From: Gordonia otitidis NBRC 100426
Lineage (GTDB): Bacteria > Actinomycetota > Actinomycetes > Mycobacteriales > Mycobacteriaceae
Direction: 5' to 3'
NCBI RefSeq assembly: GCF_000248075.1
Contig: NZ_BAFB01000095.1
Location: 1 to 36,102, forward strand
Length of the DNA stretch: 36,102 nucleotides
Of the stretch, positions 9,477 through 16,199 are shown in pieces. Each line of letters starts with the position of its first letter. Positions within the stretch are counted from its first letter, which is position 1. The notes below the pieces were generated by a model. It saw only the letters and a list, made by a program, of their open reading frames with translations. It was not told the origin of the DNA and did no database searches. Made by a program: the position numbers and the translations under genes.

Positions 9477-10217
9477 GTGCTCGTCATACTCCCGCCATCG
9501 GAAACCAAATCCGACGGTGGTTCCGGCGCCCCTCTCGACCTCGCCTCCCTCTCGTTCGCCGAACTCACCCCGGTCCGCACGAAGATCGCCGACGCGATCG
9601 TCGAGCTCGCGGGTGATCTCGACGCCAGCATGAAAGCGCTCGGCCTCGGCCGAACCCAGCTCGCCGAGGTCGACCGCAACGCCGACCTCTGGCTCTCCCC
9701 CACCCGGCCGGCCATCGAGCGCTACACGGGGGTGCTCTACGACGCCCTCGACCACGGCTCGCTTTCGAAGGCGGGCAAAGCGAAGGCCGCGGACAGGCTC
9801 GCGATCGGGTCTGCATTGTTCGGCGTCGTTCGCGCCGGTGATCTGATCCCCGCCTACAGGTTGTCCGGCGGTTCCAAACTGCCCGGATTCGGTACGCTCG
9901 CCTCGGTCTGGCGCCCCAAATTGACCGCAGCGCTCGATGCCGTCGACGATTTCGTCGTCGACCTCCGTTCCGGGGTGTATCAGCAACTCGGACCGGTCTC
10001 CGGGGCGGTGACCGCGACCGTCATGACCGAGGCATCGGACGGCAGCCGAAAAGTGGTGAGCCACTTCAACAAGCACTACAAGGGGCTCATGGCACGCGAG
10101 CTGGTCCGCACCAGACGCGCCGTCCGCGACATCAACGCGCTCGCAGCAGTCCTGTCCGACGCCGGCCAGCGCGTCGAGATCCCGAAGCCCGGCGAGATCG
10201 TCGTCCTGACCGACTGA
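9477..10217 (+). CDS. yaaA: YaaA family protein (UPF0246), peroxide stress
   Basis: About 246 residues with the family start MLVILPPSETK from GTG 9477. Conserved landmarks are SPTRPAIERYTGVLYDALD, the central PAYRLSGGSKLPG and the C-terminal VSHFNKHYKGLMARELVR. E. coli YaaA lowers free iron and protects DNA during peroxide stress, and the fold binds DNA; a similar role here is inference. The GTG at 9468 would add three residues but overlaps the -10 hexamer, so 9477 was chosen. It is divergent from proS and is followed after only 8 bases by the APH-like kinase gene, so the two are probably co-transcribed. It is absent from the corresponding M. tuberculosis interval as I recall it. Confidence 0.9.
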   Translation: MLVILPPSETKSDGGSGAPLDLASLSFAELTPVRTKIADAIVELAGDLDASMKALGLGRTQLAEVDRNADLWLSPTRPAIERYTGVLYDALDHGSLSKAGKAKAADRLAIGSALFGVVRAGDLIPAYRLSGGSKLPGFGTLASVWRPKLTAALDAVDDFVVDLRSGVYQQLGPVSGAVTATVMTEASDGSRKVVSHFNKHYKGLMARELVRTRRAVRDINALAAVLSDAGQRVEIPKPGEIVVLTD

Positions 10218-10225
10218 GACCACCG

Positions 10226-10960
10226 GTGACCGCTGCAGTTCCCCCGCATGAACCGCCCGACATCGTCGCGGCATACTCCGACGGCGGTCTCGCCATCCCG
10301 GTATGGCGCAACGACCTCGGTGGCATCACCTACCGACTCGGCGACGGACCCACTGCTCGGTATCTGAAGTGGCAGCCCCTCGATCCTGAGGCATCGGTGG
10401 ACGCCGAGGCCCGCAGACTCGCCTGGGCCGCCCTGTTCGTCCGGTGCCCCGCGGTGCTCGACTCCGGGCATGACGACGACGCCGAATGGCTGTTGACGGC
10501 CGCCGCGCCCGGGGTTTCGGCCGTGATCGATCCCTGGTTGCACACACCGGAGGTCACCGTCCCTGCGTTGGGACGAGGTCTTCGACGACTACACGACGCA
10601 CTGCCCGTCGACTCGTGTCCGTGGACATGGTCGCCCCTCGACCGCGTCGCCGACGCACGAACGCGCGGGACCGACGTCGATGTCACTGCCGCCGACGCCC
10701 CGGAGATCGACCATGCGGTCGTCTGTCACGGCGACGCCTGTTCGCCGAATTTCCTGTTGTCCGCACCGGGCGAGGTGACCGCGTACGTCGATCTGGGGAG
10801 TCTCGGTGTCGCCGACCGCTGGGCAGACATCGCCGTCGCGGCGATGAGTACGCGGTGGAACTACGGCCCCGGCTGGGAGAAACCGCTCGTCGCTGCATAC
10901 GGCGTCGACGTCGACCAGGACCGCATGGACTACTACCAGCGGTTGTGGGATGCCACGTGA
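10226..10960 (+). CDS. Aminoglycoside 3'-phosphotransferase-like kinase
   Basis: A 244-residue member of the APH/protein-kinase-like fold. It has a nucleotide-binding lysine candidate in ARYLKWQPL, the catalytic loop HGDACSPN with flanking VVC and FLL, and the metal site YVDLGSLGVADRWADIA. Both motifs closely match APH(3') enzymes, which use ATP to phosphorylate kanamycin-type aminoglycosides, and the C-terminus LVAAYGVDVDQDRMDYYQRLWD matches the family end. Length is slightly shorter than the usual ~265. Resistance is not proven: chromosomal APH-like kinases may act on other substrates. The start GTG 10226 is 8 bases after yaaA and has no strong ribosome binding site. It converges on the efflux gene with only 6 bases between stops. 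Confidence 0.8.
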   Translation: MTAAVPPHEPPDIVAAYSDGGLAIPVWRNDLGGITYRLGDGPTARYLKWQPLDPEASVDAEARRLAWAALFVRCPAVLDSGHDDDAEWLLTAAAPGVSAVIDPWLHTPEVTVPALGRGLRRLHDALPVDSCPWTWSPLDRVADARTRGTDVDVTAADAPEIDHAVVCHGDACSPNFLLSAPGEVTAYVDLGSLGVADRWADIAVAAMSTRWNYGPGWEKPLVAAYGVDVDQDRMDYYQRLWDAT

Positions 10961-10966
10961 TCGAGG

Positions 10967-12517
10967 TCAGTCGTGCTGCGTCGTCTGCGCGAGGTCGGGG
11001 TCGAGTCCGGCATCGGCGGCTTCCTGCGCCGCCTGGCCCTCGGCGACCTGCTCCGGCGTGAACCGCATGAAGAGCACCACGACCGCCGCGATCACCGCGA
11101 TGCCTGCGCAGCAGGCAAACGACAAGCCGTAGCCGTTGGCCTGGGCGTCGAGCTGGGCGGCATTCATCGTTTCGACGGGCGCTGTCGTACCACCGAGCGA
11201 AAGCGCACGCGAGGTCACCAGGGCGCCGACTGCGACGAGTCCGATCGCTCCACCGAGGTTCTGCGCGACCTGGGCCAGCGCGGTCAGCGGTCCGATCTCG
11301 TTGGGTCCGACACCGGCGACAACCGACAGCGTCAATGGGATGACCGCGAACCCGACGCCCACGCCGATCACGACGACAGGAATCGCGATGCTCGGGAAGT
11401 AGGCGGGCTGCTTCGTGGCGATCGACGCCGCGTACAGGCATCCGGCCAGGATGATGGCGCCGCCCACCAACACCAGCCACCGCGGTTGGACGTGCAGTGC
11501 GAGCTTCGACGCCACCGCCGCCGCGATCCCGAGGCCGAAGGCGAACGGGACCACCGCGAGACCGCTTTGGACAGGGCTGTACTTCAGAATCCCCTGGAGG
11601 TACAGCGAGATGAACACGGCCATGCACATCATGATCATGCTGGCGAAGAAGATCGCCACCAGCGCCGCGACGCGACTCGAATTGTCGAAGAGCACGAACG
11701 GCAGGATCGGGTTGCTCGCGCGGCGTTCGACGATGATGAACGCGATCAGTGCCAGACCGCCCGCGATGAACGACCCCACGACGATGGGTCGCCCCCAGCC
11801 GTCCGGCCCCTCGTTGACGGCGAGGACGAGCAAACTGCATCCGAGTGTCGCCAAGACCGCGCCCGGCACGTCGAGAGACAGGCGAACACCCTGGGATTCG
11901 CGTAAGACGAAGAAGGCCCCGGCCGCCACCAGCAGACCGATCGGCACGTTGATCAGGAACACCAGGCGCCACGAGAGCTGGGTGAGTACACCGCCGAGGA
12001 TCAGACCGGCGACCGAACCGATGCCGGTCATCGCGGCATAGATCGCGAACGCCTGACTGCGTGGCTTGCCGGGCGCGAACGTCGTCGCGACCAGAGCCAT
12101 GGCGGTGGGGGCGGCGACGGCGGCCGACGCGCCCTGTAGCGCGCGGCCGACGATGAGGCTCGTCTCGTCCCACGCCAGGCCGCACAGCAGCGACGTGACA
12201 GTGAAAGCCGCGACTCCGATCACGAACATGCGCTTGCGCCCGAAGGTGTCGCCGAGGCGGCCTCCGAGCAGCATCAGCCCACCGAACGCGAGAACATAGC
12301 TGCTGATGATCCAGTTGGCGCCGGATTCGGACAGGTGTAGCGAATCGCGGATCTTCGGCAGCGCAAGGGCGGCGACGGTGCCGTCGAGCACCATCAGCAG
12401 TTGCATTCCGGACAGGACGAGGATCGCCAGACCGAACACGGGTCGATACACATCGTTACTCGCGTTCGACGCCCCGGCCGAGAGATCCAGCCGGTGTGCT
12501 TGCCCTGGTGTCGACAT
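10967..12517 (-). CDS. efpA: EfpA-type MFS multidrug efflux transporter
   Basis: About 516 residues with 14 predicted membrane segments, of the DHA2/QacA group of proton-coupled exporters. Landmarks are GMQLLMVLDGTVAALALPKI (helix 1), GRLGDTFGRKR (motif A), the TM5 antiporter-type stretch GPxLGG-like LILGGVLTQLSWRLVFLINVP, and the EfpA-like C-terminal LSLGGTTAPVETMN and FTPEQVAEGQ. From memory, M. tuberculosis EfpA (Rv2846c) has nearly the same stretches and the same position next to proS and cysG; it exports several drugs, probably as a side effect of a lipid-related role. TTG 12556 would give a longer product, but ATG 12517 lies 8 bases after a TAGCGT -10, so the shorter start is preferred. 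Confidence 0.9.
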   Translation of the reverse strand: MSTPGQAHRLDLSAGASNASNDVYRPVFGLAILVLSGMQLLMVLDGTVAALALPKIRDSLHLSESGANWIISSYVLAFGGLMLLGGRLGDTFGRKRMFVIGVAAFTVTSLLCGLAWDETSLIVGRALQGASAAVAAPTAMALVATTFAPGKPRSQAFAIYAAMTGIGSVAGLILGGVLTQLSWRLVFLINVPIGLLVAAGAFFVLRESQGVRLSLDVPGAVLATLGCSLLVLAVNEGPDGWGRPIVVGSFIAGGLALIAFIIVERRASNPILPFVLFDNSSRVAALVAIFFASMIMMCMAVFISLYLQGILKYSPVQSGLAVVPFAFGLGIAAAVASKLALHVQPRWLVLVGGAIILAGCLYAASIATKQPAYFPSIAIPVVVIGVGVGFAVIPLTLSVVAGVGPNEIGPLTALAQVAQNLGGAIGLVAVGALVTSRALSLGGTTAPVETMNAAQLDAQANGYGLSFACCAGIAVIAAVVVLFMRFTPEQVAEGQAAQEAADAGLDPDLAQTTQHD

Positions 12518-12525
12518 AGGATTCG

Positions 12526-12531
12526 ACGCTA
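12526..12531 (-). promoter_or_regulatory. -10 hexamer (TAGCGT) of leaderless efpA transcript
   Basis: TAGCGT with an 8-base spacer to ATG 12517 and no Shine-Dalgarno sequence between them. Confidence 0.5.
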
Positions 12532-12589
12532 CCGCGCTCCTGCGCGTATGTGCCAATTCCCGTTGGCGGATAGCAGCTGCACGGCGGTC

Positions 12590-13891
12590 CTACCTCCCCG
12601 CCGACCGCGCCCCTTCTGCCGATCGAGGCCCGTCTGCCACGTGAGGCCGACCCAGCTCCCCGAACGCCGCGATCTGCTCCGCGTCGGTGAAGCCTGCGAC
12701 TTCTCCGATCACGACGATCGCCGGTGGCCGCAACCCCTCGCGGTCGGCGGTCTCTCCCGCGTGCGCCAGGTCGGTGCGGATCAGCCGTTGCGTGGGTAGC
12801 GAGCCGTTCTCGATCATCGCGACGGGCGTGTCGGCGGGCTTCCCGCCCGCGAGCAGGGCGTCGGCGAAGACCGCGACCCGCTCGACGGCCATCATCAGGA
12901 CCAGGGTTCCGCGCAGCCGAGCCAGGACCGACCAGTCGATGAGCGAATCGGGGTGGTCGGGTCGGACGTGGCCCGAGGCGATGACCACCTCGTGGGTGAC
13001 CCCACGGTGAGTCACCGGTATGCCTGCCGCGCTGGGCACCGAGATTGGGCTGGTGATTCCGGGCACGACCACGACAGGCACGCCTGCCGCGACACACGCC
13101 TGCAGCTCCTCGAAGCCGCGACCATAAACATAGGGGTCGCCGCCCTTGAAACGCACGACGAACTTGCCCTCTCTGGCTCGCGAGACGAGGACGTCGTTGA
13201 TGGCCTCCTGTTTCATCGCCCTGCCGTACGGCACCTTCGCGGCGTCGATGATCTCGACCTGCGGGCCGAGGGATTCCAGCAGTTCGGGAGGGGCGAGTCT
13301 GTCGGCGACCACCACGTCGGCCGCCATGAGGAGTTTCAGACCACGCACGGTGATGAGGTCAGGATCACCGGGTCCGCCACCGACCAGGGCGACCCCTGGG
13401 GGATGAGGGGCGTCGTCGACGTCGAGCGACCCATCGGCCAGGGCACGAGAGATGGCGGCCCGCACCGCGGCTGATTGGCGGTGGTCGCCGTGTGCCAGCA
13501 CACCGAACTGGACGTCGCGATGGCGACCGGAGGCCGGCGTGACAGCGCTACCCCACCTGGCCTCGTCGGCGCGCACACAGAACGTGTGACGACGCTCGGC
13601 CTCCGCGACGACGGCGGCGTTCACCTCGGGATCGTCGGTGCACGCCATGGCATACCAGGCCCCGTCGAGATCGCCGTCGACATAGGCTCGCTTGTGCACG
13701 ACGATCCCGGGAAAGGACTCGACGGCAGGGGTCGGATCGAGGGCCACCACCTCGACCCGCGCACCGGCGGCCACGAGATTCGGGAGCCGACGCTGCGCCA
13801 CCGACCCGCCGCCGACAAGGACGACCTTTCGGCCGTGTAGGTCGAGTCCGGCCAGATAGTGCCCGTGCGTGGACGTGTCGTCGTTCGGCAT
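12590..13891 (-). CDS. cysG: Bifunctional siroheme synthase: precorrin-2 dehydrogenase / uroporphyrinogen-III C-methyltransferase
   Basis: About 433 residues. The N-terminal Rossmann part (about 12-155) has GRKVVLVGGGSVAQRRL, as in precorrin-2 dehydrogenase/ferrochelatase (CysG-N, Met8). The C-terminal SAM methyltransferase (about 165-410) has VALVGGGPGDPDLITVRGL, VRFKGGDPYVYGRGFEE and VPVVVVPGITSPISVP, the SUMT signatures. The protein makes precorrin-2 from uroporphyrinogen III and can pass it to siroheme, so it feeds sulfite/nitrite reductases and cobalamin synthesis. It corresponds to Rv2847c. ATG 13891 was chosen over further upstream starts because it begins the recognisable domain and has TAATGT 7 bases upstream. 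The C-terminal 25 residues are variable. Confidence 0.93.
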   Translation of the reverse strand: MPNDDTSTHGHYLAGLDLHGRKVVLVGGGSVAQRRLPNLVAAGARVEVVALDPTPAVESFPGIVVHKRAYVDGDLDGAWYAMACTDDPEVNAAVVAEAERRHTFCVRADEARWGSAVTPASGRHRDVQFGVLAHGDHRQSAAVRAAISRALADGSLDVDDAPHPPGVALVGGGPGDPDLITVRGLKLLMAADVVVADRLAPPELLESLGPQVEIIDAAKVPYGRAMKQEAINDVLVSRAREGKFVVRFKGGDPYVYGRGFEELQACVAAGVPVVVVPGITSPISVPSAAGIPVTHRGVTHEVVIASGHVRPDHPDSLIDWSVLARLRGTLVLMMAVERVAVFADALLAGGKPADTPVAMIENGSLPTQRLIRTDLAHAGETADREGLRPPAIVVIGEVAGFTDAEQIAAFGELGRPHVADGPRSAEGARSAGR

Positions 13892-13898
13892 GCGTTCA

Positions 13899-13904
13899 AC
13901 ATTA
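13899..13904 (-). promoter_or_regulatory. -10 hexamer (TAATGT) of leaderless cysG transcript
   Basis: TAATGT with a 7-base spacer to ATG 13891. It lies in the 55-base gap after the CxxCCxxC gene, so cysG probably has its own promoter. Confidence 0.6.
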
Positions 13905-13946
13905 TCGGCGGCCGGCCACCCCTCGCGCGCCCAACCGGCGGTAGGG

Positions 13947-14285
13947 CTACAGGGGCAGCTCACCGGTCCGTCGGACATACGACCAGACGTCGGCGGCAGG
14001 CACCCCGAGCCGATGCGCGGCAGACTGCAACAACGCACCGAGGAGCATCGACGAGCAGTACTCACCGACAGCGGAATCGCTTGCGTGAGTGCGAATTTCG
14101 TTCCACCGTGTGGGGTTGTGCAGCGCGGCGGCCTCGGCCATCGCGATCGCATCGTCGAACCCGGCCGGGACCTCACGATCGTCGTGGACCGCGGACTCGC
14201 ACGAACCACAGCAACCGTCACATCCGGGTCCGCCGTCGTCCGCCGGCGAGATCGCCAACGCGAGCCTGCTGTCCATCACGGTCAT
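13947..14285 (-). CDS. Small protein with CxxCCxxC motif, coupled to desaturase
   Basis: A 112-residue protein not assigned to a family. Its ATG overlaps the desaturase stop (ATGA), so the two are very probably translationally coupled. Cysteines 22, 25, 26 and 29 form a tight C-x-x-C-C-x-x-C cluster in a Gly/Asp-rich segment; one further cysteine lies near residue 77. The rest looks helical (FDDAIAMAEAAALHN, AVGEYCSSMLLGALLQSAAHRLG). Such a cluster could bind Zn or an Fe-S centre, or be redox active; since acyl-ACP desaturases need electrons and iron, an electron-transfer or metal-delivery role for the neighbour is conceivable but is inference. No signal peptide or membrane helix is visible. 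Confidence 0.75.
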   Translation of the reverse strand: MTVMDSRLALAISPADDGGPGCDGCCGSCESAVHDDREVPAGFDDAIAMAEAAALHNPTRWNEIRTHASDSAVGEYCSSMLLGALLQSAAHRLGVPAADVWSYVRRTGELPL

Positions 14286-15280
14286 GCCCCTGCCCTCGCC
14301 CTCTTGGCCTCTCGCTCGAGAGCACGTTCACGAGCGCGTTCGAATTTCTCGACCTTGACGTTCATCTCCTCGAGATAGGCCGCGAGCTTCTCGCGATACA
14401 TCTCACCGAGCGGCCCGAAGTCGTCGCGCTCGAAGATCCGCCACTTGCGCAGCACCGGCATCACGACCTCCGAAAGATGCTGGGGCAGATCGTAGATGCC
14501 GCCCTTCGCGATCAGGACGGCGTTGCGACGGAAGTTGGGCATTGTTGCGCCGGGCATCTGGAAGTTCGACACGATGCTGTAGATCGCGCACATGGCCTGA
14601 TCGGGCACCAGGTCGAGCGCTCCGGCGACGATGTTGCGGTAGAAGAGCATGTGCAGGTTCTCGTCCGCGGCGACACGCTGCAGCATACGGTCGGCGATCG
14701 GATCGCCGCACGCCTTGCCGGTGTTGCGGTGGCTGACGCGCGTCGCGAGTTCTTGGAAGCTGACGTAGCTGACCGCGAACAGCATGTCGAAGCTGTGGTC
14801 ACGCTGGCCGTCGTCTTCGGGTAGCGGGTTGAACCCCGATGTCATGTGCGCCATCCGGGTCTCTTCGAGTTCCACCGGATCGACCCCGCGGGTGACGACG
14901 AGATAGTCGCGCATCACCGTCGAGTGCCGCATCTCCTCTGCGGTCCATCGGCCCACCCAGAATCCCCAGGCGTCGTCGAGTGAGAAGTTCTCGGCGATGA
15001 CCCGGTGATACGACGGAAGGTTGTCCTCGGTGAGCAGATTGGTGATCATCGCAGCCTTCGCCACATCGGAGAGCTGTGACTGCTCGGGATCCCAGTCGAT
15101 ACCGCCGAGGGCGGCGAAGTTGCGTCCCTCGTCCCACGGGACGTAATCGTGTGGATGCCAGTCCTTGGTCATCTTCATGTGCCGCTCGACCTCGGTCTCG
15201 CACACGGGAAGCAGCTCCCGCAGCAAATCCGAACCGGTCATCCCGGTGTCGTTCACTCCTGGCCCGATGAGGGTTGTCAC
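14282..15280 (-). CDS. Acyl-ACP desaturase (FA_desaturase_2, DesA-like)
   Basis: About 332 residues of the soluble di-iron acyl-ACP desaturase family, which inserts a cis double bond in acyl-ACP using O2 and reduced ferredoxin. Iron ligands can be proposed: E85 (TEDNLP), E116 and H119 (AEEMRH), E177 (FQELATRVSH), and E207 and H210 (DENLHMLFY). The C-terminus is charged and helical (EKFERARERALEREAKRAR). The start is GTG 15280 with GGAGAG 5 bases upstream; earlier in-frame starts lack this. The gene overlaps the CxxCCxxC gene downstream and is divergent from the devR-like gene, with which it shares a 196-base region holding DosR-like boxes. M. tuberculosis has DesA1-3 relatives elsewhere; this location appears to be an insertion relative to that genome. 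Confidence 0.9.
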   Translation of the reverse strand: MTTLIGPGVNDTGMTGSDLLRELLPVCETEVERHMKMTKDWHPHDYVPWDEGRNFAALGGIDWDPEQSQLSDVAKAAMITNLLTEDNLPSYHRVIAENFSLDDAWGFWVGRWTAEEMRHSTVMRDYLVVTRGVDPVELEETRMAHMTSGFNPLPEDDGQRDHSFDMLFAVSYVSFQELATRVSHRNTGKACGDPIADRMLQRVAADENLHMLFYRNIVAGALDLVPDQAMCAIYSIVSNFQMPGATMPNFRRNAVLIAKGGIYDLPQHLSEVVMPVLRKWRIFERDDFGPLGEMYREKLAAYLEEMNVKVEKFERARERALEREAKRARAGA

Positions 15281-15403
15281 TGTCTCTCCTCGATCTCGTC
15301 GTCGACGCTGCGCGCCGCTCTGCGCGTGCCGGAGGTGCTCGGCCACCGACCGAACAAGCGGCTCCGGCAGATACTCACTGTTGCTCGCCGTACCCTGACC
15401 CGG

Positions 15404-15423
15404 CGTGAGCCCAAAGTCCCGAC
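15404..15423 (-). promoter_or_regulatory. DosR-box-like site, distal
   Basis: Read on the minus strand, this 20-mer agrees with the DosR consensus TTSGGGACTWWAGTCCCSAA at 13 of 20 positions, including an unbroken run from the second to the eleventh base (GGGACTTT core). The second half-site is poor. Its centre is about 63 bases before the predicted devR transcription start at 15477. Confidence 0.5.
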
Positions 15424-15426
15424 TGG

Positions 15427-15446
15427 GTGGGGACCGACGTCGCGTA
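15427..15446 (+). promoter_or_regulatory. DosR-box-like site, proximal
   Basis: GGGACCGACGTCGCG on the plus strand keeps the GGGAC half and the G..C.C positions of the relaxed DosR motif (8 of 12 defined positions by eye). It is centred about 40 bases before the predicted devR start, the usual activator position, and 23 bases from the distal site. Weaker than the distal box. Confidence 0.35.
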
Positions 15447-15464
15447 CTCGCACGCGACCTGCGG

Positions 15465-15470
15465 TAATTT
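15465..15470 (+). promoter_or_regulatory. -10 hexamer (TAATTT) of leaderless devR-like transcript
   Basis: TAATTT with a 6-base spacer to ATG 15477 and no Shine-Dalgarno sequence; no good -35 is visible, as expected for an activator-dependent promoter. Confidence 0.55.
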
Positions 15471-15476
15471 CGACGT

Positions 15477-16184
15477 ATGCACTCCGAAGGTCAACCGTCA
15501 TCAGATGCTGCCGCGCATACCTCCCCCGCGTCGGATGCGTCGACGGTGCGCGTCTATCTGGTCGACGATCACGAGCTCGTGCGTCGAGGTCTTCGTGACC
15601 TGCTCAGCACCGCAGACGACATCGAGGTCGTGGGTGAAGCCGCATCGGTCGGCGAAGGCCGCGTGGGCATTCTCGCCGCCAAGCCCGACGTCGCCGTTCT
15701 CGACGTCCGACTCCCCGACGGCAACGGTGTCGAACTCTGCCGGGATGTGCGCGCCGCCGAGCCCGAGGTCCGCTGCCTCATGCTCACGAGCTACGCCGAC
15801 GACGACGCATTGCTCGCCGCGGTACTCGCGGGCGCATCCGGTTTCGTGCTCAAGCAGATCCTCGGGCACAACCTGATCGCCGCGGTGCGCACCGTCGGAC
15901 GGGGCGGCTCGCTTCTCGACGACCGCTCGACGGCCGCACTGCTGGCCAAACTGCGCGACGGAAAGAACAAGCCGTCCGACCCGCTCGCCGAACTCACCAA
16001 TCAGGAGCGCGAGGTCTTCAACCTGATCGGCGAGGGACTGACGAACCGACAGATCGCACAGCGAATGTTCCTGGCGGAGAAGACGATCAAGAATTACGTC
16101 TCGCGCATCCTGGCGAAGCTCGACATGCAGCGGCGTACCCAGGTTGCCGTGATGGCCACGAAGATCCGCGACGGTAAGGCCTGA
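15477..16184 (+). CDS. devR: NarL/FixJ response regulator, DevR (DosR)-like
   Basis: A 235-residue response regulator. The receiver domain (24-145) has [13 protein letters not shown], the phospho-acceptor D76 in [14 protein letters not shown]104 in LMLTSY and K126. The LuxR-type helix-turn-helix (about 173-232) contains [18 protein letters not shown] and [20 protein letters not shown], nearly the sequence of M. tuberculosis DevR/DosR as I recall it; that regulator activates the hypoxia/NO/CO dormancy regulon. Residues 1-22 are an extra Ser/Ala-rich extension not present in DevR. ATG 15477 is supported by a -10 only 6 bases upstream. The probable partner kinase lies immediately downstream but on the opposite strand (stops 15 bases apart), unlike the tandem devR-devS arrangement in mycobacteria. 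Confidence 0.88.
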   Translation: MHSEGQPSSDAAAHTSPASDASTVRVYLVDDHELVRRGLRDLLSTADDIEVVGEAASVGEGRVGILAAKPDVAVLDVRLPDGNGVELCRDVRAAEPEVRCLMLTSYADDDALLAAVLAGASGFVLKQILGHNLIAAVRTVGRGGSLLDDRSTAALLAKLRDGKNKPSDPLAELTNQEREVFNLIGEGLTNRQIAQRMFLAEKTIKNYVSRILAKLDMQRRTQVAVMATKIRDGKA

Positions 16185-16199
16185 GCGCTGCAGACCCGG

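Noticed and set aside
10683-12185. A 500-codon frame overlapping efpA in another minus-strand frame
   Set aside because: Arg-rich shadow of efpA; efpA itself shows membrane helices and family motifs.
15281-15346. Longer N-terminus for the desaturase from 15346
   Set aside because: The extra residues are Arg-rich and unlike the family, and GTG 15280 has a good ribosome binding site.
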